Shown here: positions 1-10,924 of the stretch, in pieces | How positions within the stretch are numbered: the stretch's first letter is position 1 | Layout of the letters: the number at the start of each line of letters is the position of its first letter | Assembly: GCA_051294375.1 (NCBI GenBank) | Contig: CM119267.1 | Location: forward strand, 13,693,326 to 13,757,325 | Direction of reading: 5' to 3' | Source of the DNA: Paraspadella gotoi | Taxonomy: Eukaryota; Chaetognatha | Length of the DNA stretch: 64,000 nucleotides | Notes under the pieces: generated by a model | The model's database searches: none | What the model was told of the DNA's origin: nothing | Seen by the model: only the letters and a program-made list of their open reading frames with translations | Program-made: the position numbers and the translations under genes

Positions 1-480
1 AAAAGAAAGAGCCCCTGCAGAGCCAGCTGCAGATAAGAAATCAAAAAGCAGCAAGCAGATAGAGAAAAAGAATCCGCCCCTGCAGAACCAGCTGCAGACT
101 CGTTTTTTTTTCCCCTTGTTATGTTTATGTTTATGAATCAGTGACGAGGGAAAAGAGAGAGGGAGAGAGACATGTAATTAAAAGAGAAAAGAGAGAGAAA
201 AAAAATATGAAAATAAAAGAATAAAATTTGTTTGTTATGATAAAACGTAAACAAAACATATTTAATAACTTGTCCAGACTCAATTTAGCACATCGATGAT
301 GAGAAGCTGTATATAATTTTCAGCTTCATACACCCAAATTTAATCATAAAAAAGGCGATCTATAGATTTGGACGACGCCGACGACAACGCCGACGACGCC
401 ACTTATGAGCAAAAGCTTGCAATATAGTCGGCAAACACTAAGCGAATCTGGCGACAATAAAAATGTAAATTTTGCGCGCG
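1..480 (+). repeat. Family A interspersed repeat, partial copy
   Basis: This stretch carries the family A landmarks: two CAGCTGCAG-containing blocks, a purine-rich AAGAGAGAGGGAGAGAGACATG region, a TGTCCAGACTCAATTT block, CAGCTTCATACACCCAAATTT, and a run of GACGACGCC triplets ending near CCACTTATGAGC. The same order recurs near 21.5-22.0, 22.6-23.1, 28.5-29.0 and 30.8-31.2 kb, and inverted near 5.46-5.9 and 49.5-50.3 kb. No transposase or reverse transcriptase frame is visible, so it is probably non-autonomous. The left end lies outside the window. Confidence 0.7.
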
Positions 481-1055
481 CCCTTATTAATCCCAGTCTT
501 GGACTAAAGAACATTGATATACAAACAATTTTTTAAAAAAATTTCTCAATTTTTGCATGCGCCCATATTTATACATAGTACTTACCATAGAAAATGTTAN
601 NNNNNNNNNNNNNNNNNNNNNNNNACTAATTATTATAACCTAAAAATTAAATTTTAGTAATAGTTAAAAAAATAGTTTTAATTAAAATTTTTGCTATACT
701 TTATTATTTTAATCAAAGACTTATTTTTTAATAATTTTATGAGGAATTCAAAATACTGGTTTTCCAGACATTATAATTTGAATGTATTTTAAACCATTTT
801 CTGGATTGAGTACTAGTGGTATCTCACATTATAAGGGCGCCATGCCAAAATGAGAAATTTTTTTAAAAAATGTTTGTGACTCCAATGTTCTTTAGTCCAA
901 GACTATTAATAAGTGCGGGCGCATATATAATTTATACGATTTTATTGTCGCAATCCCGCTTATGTGTCATGCGAACAGAGATGATTGAGAGGTATTGCTC
1001 ATGGGAAGTGGCGTCGTCGGCGTTGTCGTCGGCGTTCCAAATTATAGATCCTAGC
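355..1055. repeat. Inverted repeat around assembly gap
   Basis: Bases about 355-560 (GACGACGCC run, CCTTATTAATCCCAGTCTTGG, ACTAAAGAACATTG) reappear in reverse complement at about 865-1050 (CAATGTTCTTTAGTCC, AAGACTATTAATAAG, GGCGTCGTCGGCG). The N gap falls in the loop between the arms. The arms are diverged, so this is an older foldback or two inserted family A ends facing each other. Confidence 0.6.
600..624. other. Assembly gap (25 N)
   Basis: Twenty-five N bases, the same length as the two other gaps in the window. This suggests a fixed placeholder for a gap of unknown size. Confidence 0.95.
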
Positions 1056-3400
1056 AGGGGGGAGTTTTTATTTAAAATTTTTTTCGGAGAGAGATTATTG
1101 ATACAAACGATAGGGAACTCTTTTCCGCGCTTCAATGCAAAAATCAAGCCAAAATCGGTCCAGGCATTCAAAAGTTATCGCCCAATAAACGTCACCCAAA
1201 ATCCGCTTCCTCGCGTAATCAAGTCGCCCTATGTTAAGGATTTTCGATTTTGGTTCGCATAAAGGATTTGTACTAAACGAGACAGGGAGGTAAGCTGGAT
1301 TCCCCGGCCACCAGATTCAATAAAAGAAATCGAGCTTAGAAAATCGAAACTCGACGAAACGGGAAAAAGCTATGAATTTTGTAAACAAATATTTATGAGG
1401 GAGAAATAGGAATTTTTTTAATTTTTGAGATAAACAGGGACAAACGGATGATTTGGATTTTTTTATATTTTCAGAAAATAATTGGCAGGATAATGTACAA
1501 TGAACAATCAGTTTATACGAGAGAGAGAAATGAGTTATATGAGAGAACTATGAGAGAGCTCCTGTGATTTGAAATCTTGCAAGGTACCTACTAGGTTGAA
1601 TCATTGGATCACCTTGTTTAAGAGTGGATGGAGGCGCTTAAACCACTCAAACGCCTGTAAAGTCAGGGGCAAGATAGCTTACTCATTATTAAATGAATGG
1701 ATAATTCTTTTATAGGTTGTTCTGATTTACAATTTCTATTGATTAGGTTTATTATCCATTTAATATTTCAATATATATATATAGTAATTTTTTCTGCATA
1801 TGTCAATAAATCTTGGAACCAAAACCGAACTGGCTAGTGGATGGGCGAATTGGGTTCTCTCACATGCGGATACAACTTTAAATATAAACGAACAATGTCG
1901 TAATCCGTAAGCTTTACGATCTATGCCCGCAGTTATAATATTGCATATATAGAAAAGAGGTGTTTTATTATTTTTTAATGACCCGAGGTCGCCGCGTTCG
2001 ATTCGTCGCCGTAGGTTACCATATATAAAGAAAATCCTTTGTTTCCATGTTAAAGCCTTAACCTACGGCCGACAAATCAAATGCGGCGACCCTCGTGGCA
2101 TAAAAATAATAAACATTTTTTTCTACAGTAAAAACTAGAGGTTCCATAACAACCTTTTCCAAGAGAAACAATTATGATCGTTTTTTACTGTAGAAAATGT
2201 TTATCATTTCTCTATTTACCAAGTGAGGCAAAGGATTGCACAAATCTATTTATGAGATCTTTTCTAACATAATACTATATTTCTGCTAAAATACATTTCA
2301 AAACATTATATTATTTAATCCGCTGACTACCAATACCTACTTTTTTATCGAACTAATAAAATGTATCTTAGACATGATAGGAGGCTTGATTCATATGAAT
2401 GTACTACTACAAATATACTGCATTTATTTAGAGTAAATAAAGAATTGTTTGTATTGAAAGTTCTATTAAAAACAAAATTGTTGGCATTCTCAACAATAAT
2501 TTTATAATCCATCCTTCAGGATTAAATAAGAAAGAAGAGCAAAAATTCCAGTGATTAATACTTCTATCCCCCTTACGCCGGTTTTCATGTTAAAGTCAAG
2601 AAAAAAAAGTATTTATTATAAATTGACAAGGAGAGTTATTAACAATCTGTGCTTGAACGAAACTGCAACCACGATGATTTTCGTTGACGGCACACAGGAC
2701 TGGCGATATGAATCTGAAAAGTTATGAAAGGTGAAACAAATCACTTTAAAATATTTACAGCGATTTAAAATCTTTACCAAGATTGAAAAAAAGTTATCCT
2801 GAAGTATCTGGAGACTCGCTGTAAACGCCTTGTTGCCTGCCCTTAGTACTAAGCGCCATTGTTATGCCTGAGTATATCGACTGAAGTTAAAAGCATTTAT
2901 AAAAATTATATTAAAAATTTTATTAAAGAATATTGGGGGTTGGTCTTACCCAAACACCGAGCATTTTGGTGTGGCAATGGCTTTTCAGGAAAGAGCCATG
3001 GGGCTTCCTTGTCCGGCCAACCAACGGTTCCTTGCGCGCTCCGCCATTTAGTTATGAGGAACAACCTTCGCATTTCAAAAATAGCCTCGGGAGAGTGGTG
3101 ACTGTTTGCGAAGATGATAGCTTCCTGGACCGGGAAGACAACTGACATGTCAAAAAGCGACTTTTATGCCCGTAATAAATCCAATTAGGGATATATACAT
3201 CTACCATCACAATAACAAAAAGTTTAAATATTCTAAACTTTAACAGCCAAATTTTACTATTATTCGACGACTGGGTGATTTTTTGAAGTTCTTCACAAAA
3301 AATGATTTAAAAATATTTTATATTTGATAGAGATTATTTTTTATAGTTACAACTGTAGATATTTTATTTTTATTTTTACCTGGCCTCAATCGGAGCTGAA
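1056..3400. other. AT-rich stretch, no gene recognised
   Basis: No convincing coding exon is seen. A decayed family B monomer lies at about 1580-1740 (GTCAGGGGCAAGATAGCTTA, AAATGAATGGATAAT). A GC-richer patch at about 2930-3150 opens several short frames on both strands, none recognisable. Confidence 0.5.
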
Positions 3401-3584
3401 CCGTCGCGTATTCGCCGCATAAATGTTCTAACGATGAGAATTCTTGCCAAAAAGATTTATGTAAGTAAAATAGTTGCATTTAATTATTAATGACTTTAAT
3501 AGTTATTATCCATCGGGAAAACTTTTTGTAGTGGTTAAATATTTCATTTACCGTGGCATTAATGCACATGTCCCGTTACTCGTA

Positions 3585-3945
3585 AGAGTAAATCAAGGTT
3601 GGACGAGAATACAGCAGCCTTGCGCCGAAGGAGGTAGGCACGAGCTCCTCCCAACTACAAAGGGACTCAGTTTAAGGCGACCCACTGCATGTTCCACAGT
3701 TAAGCGTGGAATAAGGGCGACTGGGAACCACCACCTTTGTAGTGACGGGAAAGCTACAAGGGACGCGCAGTCCGACAGTATTCGGGACTTTTGGTTGGGC
3801 AACCGGACGGTGAAACTGCTCGGCGAGAGACATCGTGCGGTTGTTCCACAGTTTCCTGAGCGAAACGATATATTAGTAGGAGATTAGTGGCATACTGATA
3901 GACACCCAGGGGACGTAGAACAAAGCACGCAAAGGGGATCATAAC
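3585..3945. other. Unidentified GC-rich island
   Basis: About 360 bases of clearly higher GC content than the flanks, ending in a (CT)n run at about 3942-3961. Open frames on both strands cross it, but none resembles a known protein and their codon use is not convincing. It occurs once in the window. It could be the GC-rich head of a truncated retroelement or a structured RNA; I cannot tell. Confidence 0.35.
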
Positions 3946-3961
3946 TCTCTCTCTCTCTCTC

Positions 3962-5459
3962 TTAACAGTTTGTAATATTTGTGGAGTATACGTACGGCCA
4001 AGTGGTCCAAATTCTCATAATTTGTTAATTGACTGAAGACTTAGCAATCACTTTGTTCACCAAAATGTTTTTTCATCTTTCTGTCTCCATTTCTTTGAGA
4101 TCTCGAATAAAATTACCTTCTTGCTCTGAACTTATCTCGATCGTTGCCGTCACGATTTCAGTTAAAAACTAAACGCGCGCGAAACATTTTCGCTTATGTA
4201 AATAAAATCGTTGTTGACACTGAAATAATTTTTGCATCAATTACATTACACAGGTTATTATATTTTTTTATTAAAAATTAATAATTTTGACCATAATTAT
4301 CATAAACCCTAAACCGGATCTTACCTAATCACCCTAAAACCTTAACCTTTGAGTAAAATTAACACATTACGATCCTGAATGAGGGTACTAAATAAAATTG
4401 AGATGTTAGTAGGAAATATTTTACAGCCACAACGTTGTTTTCAGTGTTCTGGGTGTCCATCTTCAGAGGAATGATGGTGATGGTATAATGAGTATTTTAA
4501 CTTGCGGAAAAATTTAACAGAGCAATGGATAAACTGTATTCCAAATTATCACTTGAAGATAAATAATAATTAATTATTTCTTGACAAAATTTCCGTTTCA
4601 AGAGATGTGGCAACGACCGTTGCTATAGAACCCAGTGGGGAAATGTCCTATATATAAGAGAGAGACAGTGGTCATCTGAAAGGATTCCTAACAAAGACCG
4701 CGGCCACAGCCATGGCCATGACACAAGGCTTTCAGAAGAGAAGCGTAAAAAGAACTAATAAGACAGCAGAATTCAAGTAACGGCCAACCATATTAGAGAG
4801 AATCGTTAAGAGGATTTATTCTGAGAGGAAAAAATCATGATTATGGGATTTACTCTTATGATAATAATTAAAGGATTATTACAAATTTATAAATTGTCAC
4901 GGAGCGCCTCACCCGAAAACCCACAAAGGAGAAAGTATTCAAAACCATTCTAATTCACAGAGCTGATAGAACTTGAATCCTCTATGCTCATAGGGCACGA
5001 AGGGTATAAAAATAGAACTGAAAAACCAGTTTATTTTGAAATTTGCTTAAATAAGCAAGCAAGCTTGCAAGAAATTTAGCAGATGTCATTATATCGAATT
5101 GAAGCCAAGACACGTGGTCTACACAATAAATCTGTAGCCTAATAATTACGCTTTTGTTTTAATTATGAGATACGTACAATAGGGAAAGAAAGACATTAAA
5201 AAAAAGGCACAACCTGTCCTCTTTAAATTGCAACTTTTAATATTAAAATGTTAAAATATTTCTCGCGCATCCCCCCCAGTCCGTCTTCCCCCAAGACGCC
5301 CAGGCTTTTGAAATATGCCCCATATTGCCACACTTCGTATGGGCTTGACTATATACTTTTGATGGAACCATTTTTAAGGAAATCGACGAAATCTGATTAT
5401 TCCTCCGAGCACGAAGCGGTCGTCCTGCTTTCCAATTATAGAGCTCGCCTTTTTTTATG
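3962..5459. other. AT-rich stretch, nothing recognised
   Basis: No exon or repeat member could be assigned. Near 4300-4370 there is a short cluster of CCCTAAA/CCTAA-like words, too degenerate to call telomeric. Confidence 0.4.
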
Positions 5460-5900
5460 ATTAAATTTGGGTGTGATAAGCTGAGAAAATTTATATACAG
5501 TTGGCCTCATCAATACGTATGGCTTAAATTGAGTATGGAACAGTGAGTTAAATATGTTTGTTGATTACGTTTTATCATATAGCGGAGCAAGCAAAATTTT
5601 ATCTTTTATTTCATAATTTATTTTACTCTCTCTCTTTACTCTTTTAATTACAGGTGTCTCTTCTCCCTCTCTCTTTCCCTCGTCACTGATTCATAACATA
5701 GAACGATAAACCAAGGGGAGAAAAAACGAAGTCTGAGCAGCTGTTCTGACAGAGGGCGTATTCTTTTCTCTATCTGCTTCTGCTGTATTGATGGTCTTTA
5801 ATCTGTCAGGCTCTCTCTGGGCAGGGGTCGTTTCTTTTTCTCTCTTTCTGCTGCTGCTTTTGAATTTATTTCTCTCTCTCTCATCGTCCGCTCTCTCCTC
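5460..5900 (-). repeat. Family A interspersed repeat, inverted copy
   Basis: This is a reverse-strand copy of family A. AAATTTGGGTGTGATAAGCTG is followed by the CAATTTAAGCC/AGTATGGACAGT equivalent, TACGTTTTATCATA, the pyrimidine-rich CTCTCTTTCCCTCGTCACTG, and the CTGCTGCTTT end. The (GTC)n end and the satellite are missing. Confidence 0.65.
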
Positions 5901-6976
5901 AAATCTTTCTCACTGAATAATGTTTTTCCCTCTAAAAACTTTATTATCGCCATTTTTCCCAAATTTGGATAAATAACTCCGAGAATTTTCGTGGATTGGT
6001 TTTTTCGCTAAATCATTCTAAAATATCAATCAGGAATGGAGAGTATTTTTCTTATCAAATTATACTGTTAGTTAATATTTGTGATTTAGTTACTACTTGC
6101 ATTTACTGTCACTTAGTCTTTAACTTCACGTTCGTCAGTCTGATGTACAAATGGTTTCACTTTATGTCTATGTTGTCACTGAGGATGTTGACAGGTTTAG
6201 AAGAGCGCCTTCGCCATTCGTGAAAACGTGCTCAGCGATTGTAATGCGGGCTAAAAATAAAAACAAAAGTACCGCCTTCATAATGTTTCTCCGGACTAAA
6301 TTATCTAAAAATGTGAAAACTCAAATAAATAGAGTTATTTTAACGTGTTTATATTTATTATTCTTTTTTTTTTCTATTTTTGTTTCGTATTAAGTAAATT
6401 ATGCTTTCTTTGTTCTCAAATTTGATTTTCTTAGTAACAATCTTTTTGTACTCACTTGTCTTGAAATATTTTTTAAAGAACTTAGATAAAAGGTATCATT
6501 CTGTTAATATCCTTCTGGAGAAGCTTCATTTAAAATTTGAAGAGAATGATATATTTAACAATATTGTAACATAAAATAAGCCTGAACCAGCTTTATAATT
6601 TAAATCAAGGTAATACACAAAATTGAAAATATTGAAATCCTAAAATAGTAATTTTTTCAAATAAATAACTTATTTAGAATAAGCTCTATATTTAAGGTAA
6701 AAATTATAAAATGGTGGCACTGAATGAAATCACATGAGAAGCAACAGGTATACTGTCTCAGAGAATAAATGATTAGATAGGACGGGCTATCCTGAGTAGT
6801 GAGTATAAATCTTTAATTTTTGTTTCTTCAATGGTTGACGGCATCTATTAAGTGCGTGTTTGATTCTGCAGGTGGAAATTACACCAACCTATATTATGCT
6901 TTGACCAAGTTATGGACTCTGGAAATTCAGTAATTCAATGCATCGTGAACAGCTTTTTTTTCACTGGATCCCCCAT
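5901..6976. other. AT-rich stretch with a family G relic
   Basis: No exon is recognised. Bases about 6480-6700 resemble one arm of the family G foldback (AAGGTATCATTCTGTTAATA, TAAATCAAGGTAATAC). Confidence 0.4.
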
Positions 6977-7193
6977 AAGTGAAAAACGCGGAAACGGACT
7001 AAGGAATTATCGAGAATCTATAGCGAAGGATGCAATAGCAGAGAAAATGGATTGACAAAATTGTTGAAAACACTTCCTAGTTCGCAAACAACAAGTGGAT
7101 CGCGCGGCTTCGTTGATTTTGAATATCGTTGAACGCGAGATTGCCGTAATGGCGTTAATCAAACGGCGACCTATTCTCCTTTCTTTCAAGGGT
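6977..7193 (+). pseudogene. PICALM exon-4-like fragment, frameshifted, opposite strand
   Basis: On the plus strand, frame by frame, this stretch shows the order of ANTH-domain words that follow exon 3 in PICALM/AP180 proteins. They are K-V-K-R-G near 6977-6992, an intact L-L-K-T-L-P at 7061-7078, Q-V-D-A-L-V-D-F-E at about 7091-7123, N-E-I-A-N-G-V at about 7131-7157, and I-L-L-F-K up to 7190. A plausible donor (AAG G|GTTTGT) closes it, and a pyrimidine-rich stretch precedes it. Joining these words requires roughly eight to ten small insertions to be ignored, so the segment cannot be translated as it stands. The genuine PICALM exons nearby are on the minus strand. It is either a decayed inverted copy or an exon damaged by assembly error. 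The homology call rests on recalled family motifs. Confidence 0.5.
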
Positions 7194-7725
7194 TTGTTTA
7201 TGCTTTTATTATATATGCATATTTTCTTTTAATGCCAATTTTCCCGACAAAGGCAATTTGCTCGTTTCGTGGGCTTCATTTTGTTGTGGAGTTGTATAAA
7301 TAGAAACGCGCCCACTAAATATATCAGTTTTAATAAACAGAGTTTGAGGAAAAAGCGGAATCGCCTCAAGGGATCTTAGCGGGTAAAGTAGCAAGCTGAT
7401 CAGCGATAAATTAGAGTGATTAGTGTTTTTTTTTTCCATTCGTAAGTCAAATTCCAGGTTTCCACCTCCATGGAGCTTTCTTGTCTCTACCTCTCAATCA
7501 CAAAAACAACTAACAACAATTCTCGATGCACAAAATTAGTATGTGAATATACATTACAGAAATATTTAAGATACTTAATTTGTTAATAATTTTAATTTGT
7601 GTGAATTCATGCTTGATTTCCACTTAATATATAAATAAAAAAAAAAAGCAATAATCAAATGTGAACGTCGATTACTGATTGTTAATTGTTTTTCATTTTT
7701 TTTATACATCGATTCGTAATGAAGA
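7194..7725. other. No gene recognised
   Basis: AT-rich sequence with open frames that resemble nothing known. The next PICALM exon does not appear on either strand here. Confidence 0.4.
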
Positions 7726-7729
7726 GACG

Positions 7730-7950
7730 TTATTTCCGCTTAGTTTTACTTGGACGATTCATGCGAAACTTTATTTCCTGTCATGAGACAATTTCCTACC
7801 CACATAACTAAATTTGAAGTCAAATCATTAGAGTAAGTGAGTAAACTCATTTTTTAATCGGACGATTCCAGCGAAACTCGAGTTTCCAGCTCAATCACAA
7901 CATTCTCCTACCCACTAAAGCGTAGTGAAAGTTACATACAAAAATTCTTA
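7730..7950 (+). repeat. Family E repeat, fragment
   Basis: Two diverged blocks of the family E signature: a GGACGATTC[C/A] word, GCGAAACT, a TTTCC block, then TTTCCTACCCACATAA or a close variant. Fuller copies lie at 53995-54330, 55440-55760, 60125-60250 and 61300-61575. Confidence 0.55.
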
Positions 7951-7999
7951 ATGTCAATTATGAACAACATACAATCAGTGAACATTAATTTGTAAAAAA

Positions 8000-8620
8000 A
8001 ATTAATTTTATGTTTTTCAATTTTTGCAGTAGTGCTATATTTATATATAGTACTAATAGAGCCATATCTTTGTCAATGGGTGTCAGAAGTTTGATTTGGG
8101 AACCTTTCCAAATGAACTTAATACATTTTCTGAGAAAATTTTCAATGGACCAAATTTTCTAAAAATGGCTATAAGCATTAGTAATTAATATTTTATTTTT
8201 ATTTTTAAAAGCAGATTAGGATAGCTTATAAAAAGTTGTCCACACAAAGTATAATTCTTTTTTGCAATATTTTTGATTGATAACTGGGTAAAAAATTGGA
8301 AAAACCTTAAAAAAAATTCATCATCATCCGATGTTTTAGGCAGTTTTTTACTAATTTTTTAGTAATAAAAATCAAAATTTTAAAAAAGTTTGTAATATAT
8401 TTTTTTCTTAACTTTTAAGCTCTATCAGAATCAATTAAAAAACTTTAAAATATCCAAAAAATTTTTTTTGACATTATACAGAGCAATATAATAATATTAA
8501 TTAGCAGATACTCATGGTTCGAACATTTTTGCAAAAAATATTTTAATACAATAATTAATACCAATAATGGATTAGTTAAATGCTGTTCCCATTAAAATTT
8601 GAATTTGGCGGCTACCGCTA
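8000..8620 (+). repeat. Family F interspersed repeat
   Basis: An AT-rich element whose reverse complement is found at about 40330-40950. Both share TTGGGAACCTTTCCAAATGA-type, AAAGTATAATTCTTTTT and GCTGTTCCCATTAAAATTTG words. Partial copies lie near 23470-23600, 29390-29520, 31780-32130 and 44760-44960, several with an ATGATGATGATG microsatellite. No coding capacity is seen. Confidence 0.65.
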
Positions 8621-9610
8621 GTACATGGTGACAATTTTACAAGCGCCGGTAGAAAATACGCTGTTCATTGCAAACCAGTGGTTATTTCATTGATTTTAAA
8701 AAATTAGTGAGTAGAACATATTAAAGTCATTTATGTGTTCAAATTTTTATATTGATCAGTTAAGATATGCTTGGCAATGAGTGGAGAAAGTTGGCTTGTA
8801 AAATCGGGTTTCATTTTCCAACTCACTGTTTTTAAATTTTTTTTTTTTTTTTTCAATTTTTAGCTCTTTTTTAAACAAAGAGATATTAACAATATTAATA
8901 TCCTCAGCGAAAGCCCTTAAAAAAATGAGAGGAATGAGATTAATAACGAAAGCTCTAATCATAAAAATTAAGCTGCCAGGCTTGTTGCATTAAGTAGAGT
9001 TCAAAATTGAATTATTTAAAATAATTTCAAGATCTTTTTTTTTTAAAATATATATGACGTTAAGATTATGTATATACATAAAATATTATTATTTTTATAA
9101 GTATCATTAAAAGCCTAAAAAAGGGGATCTTAAGGATACCATCACAATTTGATAAAATCTTAAAATTACCGCACTCCAGCTAATTGATTTTTGGGAAAGA
9201 TGCTTGTTTTTGAAGTATTCCTTAAATTAAATTAAAGCTGGGCCGGTTAAAATTTGATACTACAGTATTTGCAAGTATGGTCATTCTTCTTTAGATTTGA
9301 AAAGGGGCTTTTTTCAGAAGAATAATAATAATTAATATTTTTTTATTTCAAAATTTCTACTCTTTCAGAAAAACTTACTGAAAGTAAGAAAAGAAAAAAT
9401 TGAATCTAAAAAAGTGAGTTAGAAGAATGAAACCCGATTTTAGCAAAGCCAACTTTCTCCACTGCATTGCCAAGGCATTTCTTAAAACTGATCTAATATA
9501 AAATTAATTTTTAAAATTTTTAAATCAATGAAATAACCAGCTGGTTTTTTTGGCAAAATGAACAGCGTATTTCTACGGCCTTGTAAATTGTCCAACCATG
9601 GGTACTATCC
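8620..9610. repeat. Family G foldback element
   Basis: The outer arms at about 8620-8830 and 9410-9610 are inverted copies. The left arm reads GCGCCGGTAGAAAATACGCT, then GGTTATTTCATTGATTT, then GGCAATGAGTGGAGAAAGTT. The right arm gives the complements in reverse order: AACTTTCTCCACTGCATTGCC, AAATCAATGAAATAACCAG, AGCGTATTTCTACGGCC. A similar foldback with the GGCAATGAGCGGAGAAAAGTT word lies in a SWAP70 intron at 17881-18839. Confidence 0.65.
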
Positions 9611-9964
9611 TTATAAAATTGAAAAATTTTAAAATAGGCTTTTCCTTAGTTTTGGAATTGCAGATTTGAATTTTGCCTTGTCAAAAGTTGATAAAAGAAA
9701 ATACTAAATAATTTTTAAAAAATTCGTTCATGTCAGTAGGTTTAAAATATTAAAATTTTAAAATATTTATATAGGTTATAGGTTTTTTAAATATTTGATC
9801 AAATTAATAGATGTTTTTAAAAAGAGTTAATATTTCTTTATATCAACTTTTCAAAATTCGAATCCAAATGCGTTTTTTAGGATTTTGATCCACTTAATAA
9901 AATAATTTTCTAAAAAGTGTTTTATTTCCTTGTGAAAGTTGCAAAATTACTTGTTTCACAATCT

Positions 9965-10195
9965 TTTATGGTAGACTAAAATCCACCAACCGTTCATCAG
10001 CGGCCATTGGTGCCGGAGGCAAGTCATTCGCCTCCAAACCCAAAGGTCCGGGGTTCTAGCCCGGTGGTCACCTAGCAGTTAAGAAGGACACGGCACTTAA
10101 CCCGCATGTAACACGGTGTTACAGCCTGATCCGAAGCTCAGGGACTGTTTATATTGAAGGGTTATGTCAATAACAAATAACAATAATTACTGTCT
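9965..10195 (+). repeat. Family C SINE-like element
   Basis: A copy of about 230 bp, starting with ACTAAAATCCACCAACCG. It contains a GGTCCGGGGTTCTAGCCC segment resembling a polymerase III B box, then ACACGGTGTTACAGCCTGAT, and ends with AATTACTGTCTCTTCA. Further copies lie at about 33625-33865 (+) and 47095-47345 (-). The copies are diverged, and a tRNA origin is inferred only from the B-box-like word. Confidence 0.6.
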
Positions 10196-10199
10196 CTTC

Positions 10200-10719
10200 A
10201 CTTTATTTTTTAGATTAAAGATAACTATTATTTATGATTTTATATATTTGTTAAAATATTTTTATGTTAAATATTTAAATATATTATTATTTATCTGTTT
10301 GGAATGGGGACGTTAGAGTTGTCCTCTGGAAATAGAGGGTGCATCTACACAACACAAGGTTAGATTTAGATTACTTTCTGTTCCAGTTTTCTAATAGATA
10401 TCAACTAGATATAACTTTTCGTGAGGAATTCGAATGTGCTTTTAAAAATAAGAAAAAAATATTTTAAAACTGACATTTTCTATGGTGAGTTCTATGTATA
10501 AATATGGGCGTATGCGAAAATTGAAGAAAAAAAAATATTTTTTTTTATTTAAAAATGTTTATAGGTGTTCGTGATCTACTATTCGAATTTTGATTCTACT
10601 TGATTTTAATATTTTTGCTACGCTTTAAGTTTAATGGAGACTTGCCTAAATACTTCTATATTAGTTTAAAATAAATTTAATAATTAGATCAAAGAGTAAG
10701 CAATTAACTTATTTTTTAC
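10200..10719. other. PICALM intron 3 / unassigned AT-rich sequence
   Basis: Downstream (minus strand) of the exon 3 donor, so intronic. Bases about 10330-10400 share the AAGGTTAGATTTAGATTA word, inverted, with 15150-15220. Nothing else is recognised. Confidence 0.45.
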
Positions 10720-10924
10720 AAAAATCAAGTGCCATTTGTCGATAAGCTATGCACTTTTCATTCAAATACTTAGAGTATCTTCGAATGAAAGGGGACATAT
10801 CGTAGCCTGCAACACCAGACTTGTCGAGAAAATTGCCGAGATTGAAAGTGGAATTACAAGAAGCCAAATATTGAATGAAGCGCTCGTTGCCGTAACCCAT
10901 AAGGTGATGAATCGTCACAAGTGC
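10720..10924 (-). CDS. PICALM: PICALM exon 3 (ANTH helices)
   Basis: Sixty-eight codons plus one base. The acceptor is AATGAACAG|GCACTTGTG and the donor GATTTTT|GTAAAA, which leaves phase 1. The product includes [36 protein letters not shown] and the YRQMALDF end, all typical of the family. Confidence 0.9.

Noticed and set aside
3474-3887. 137-residue frame in the GC-rich island
   Set aside because: No domain is recognisable, and an equally open frame exists on the opposite strand.
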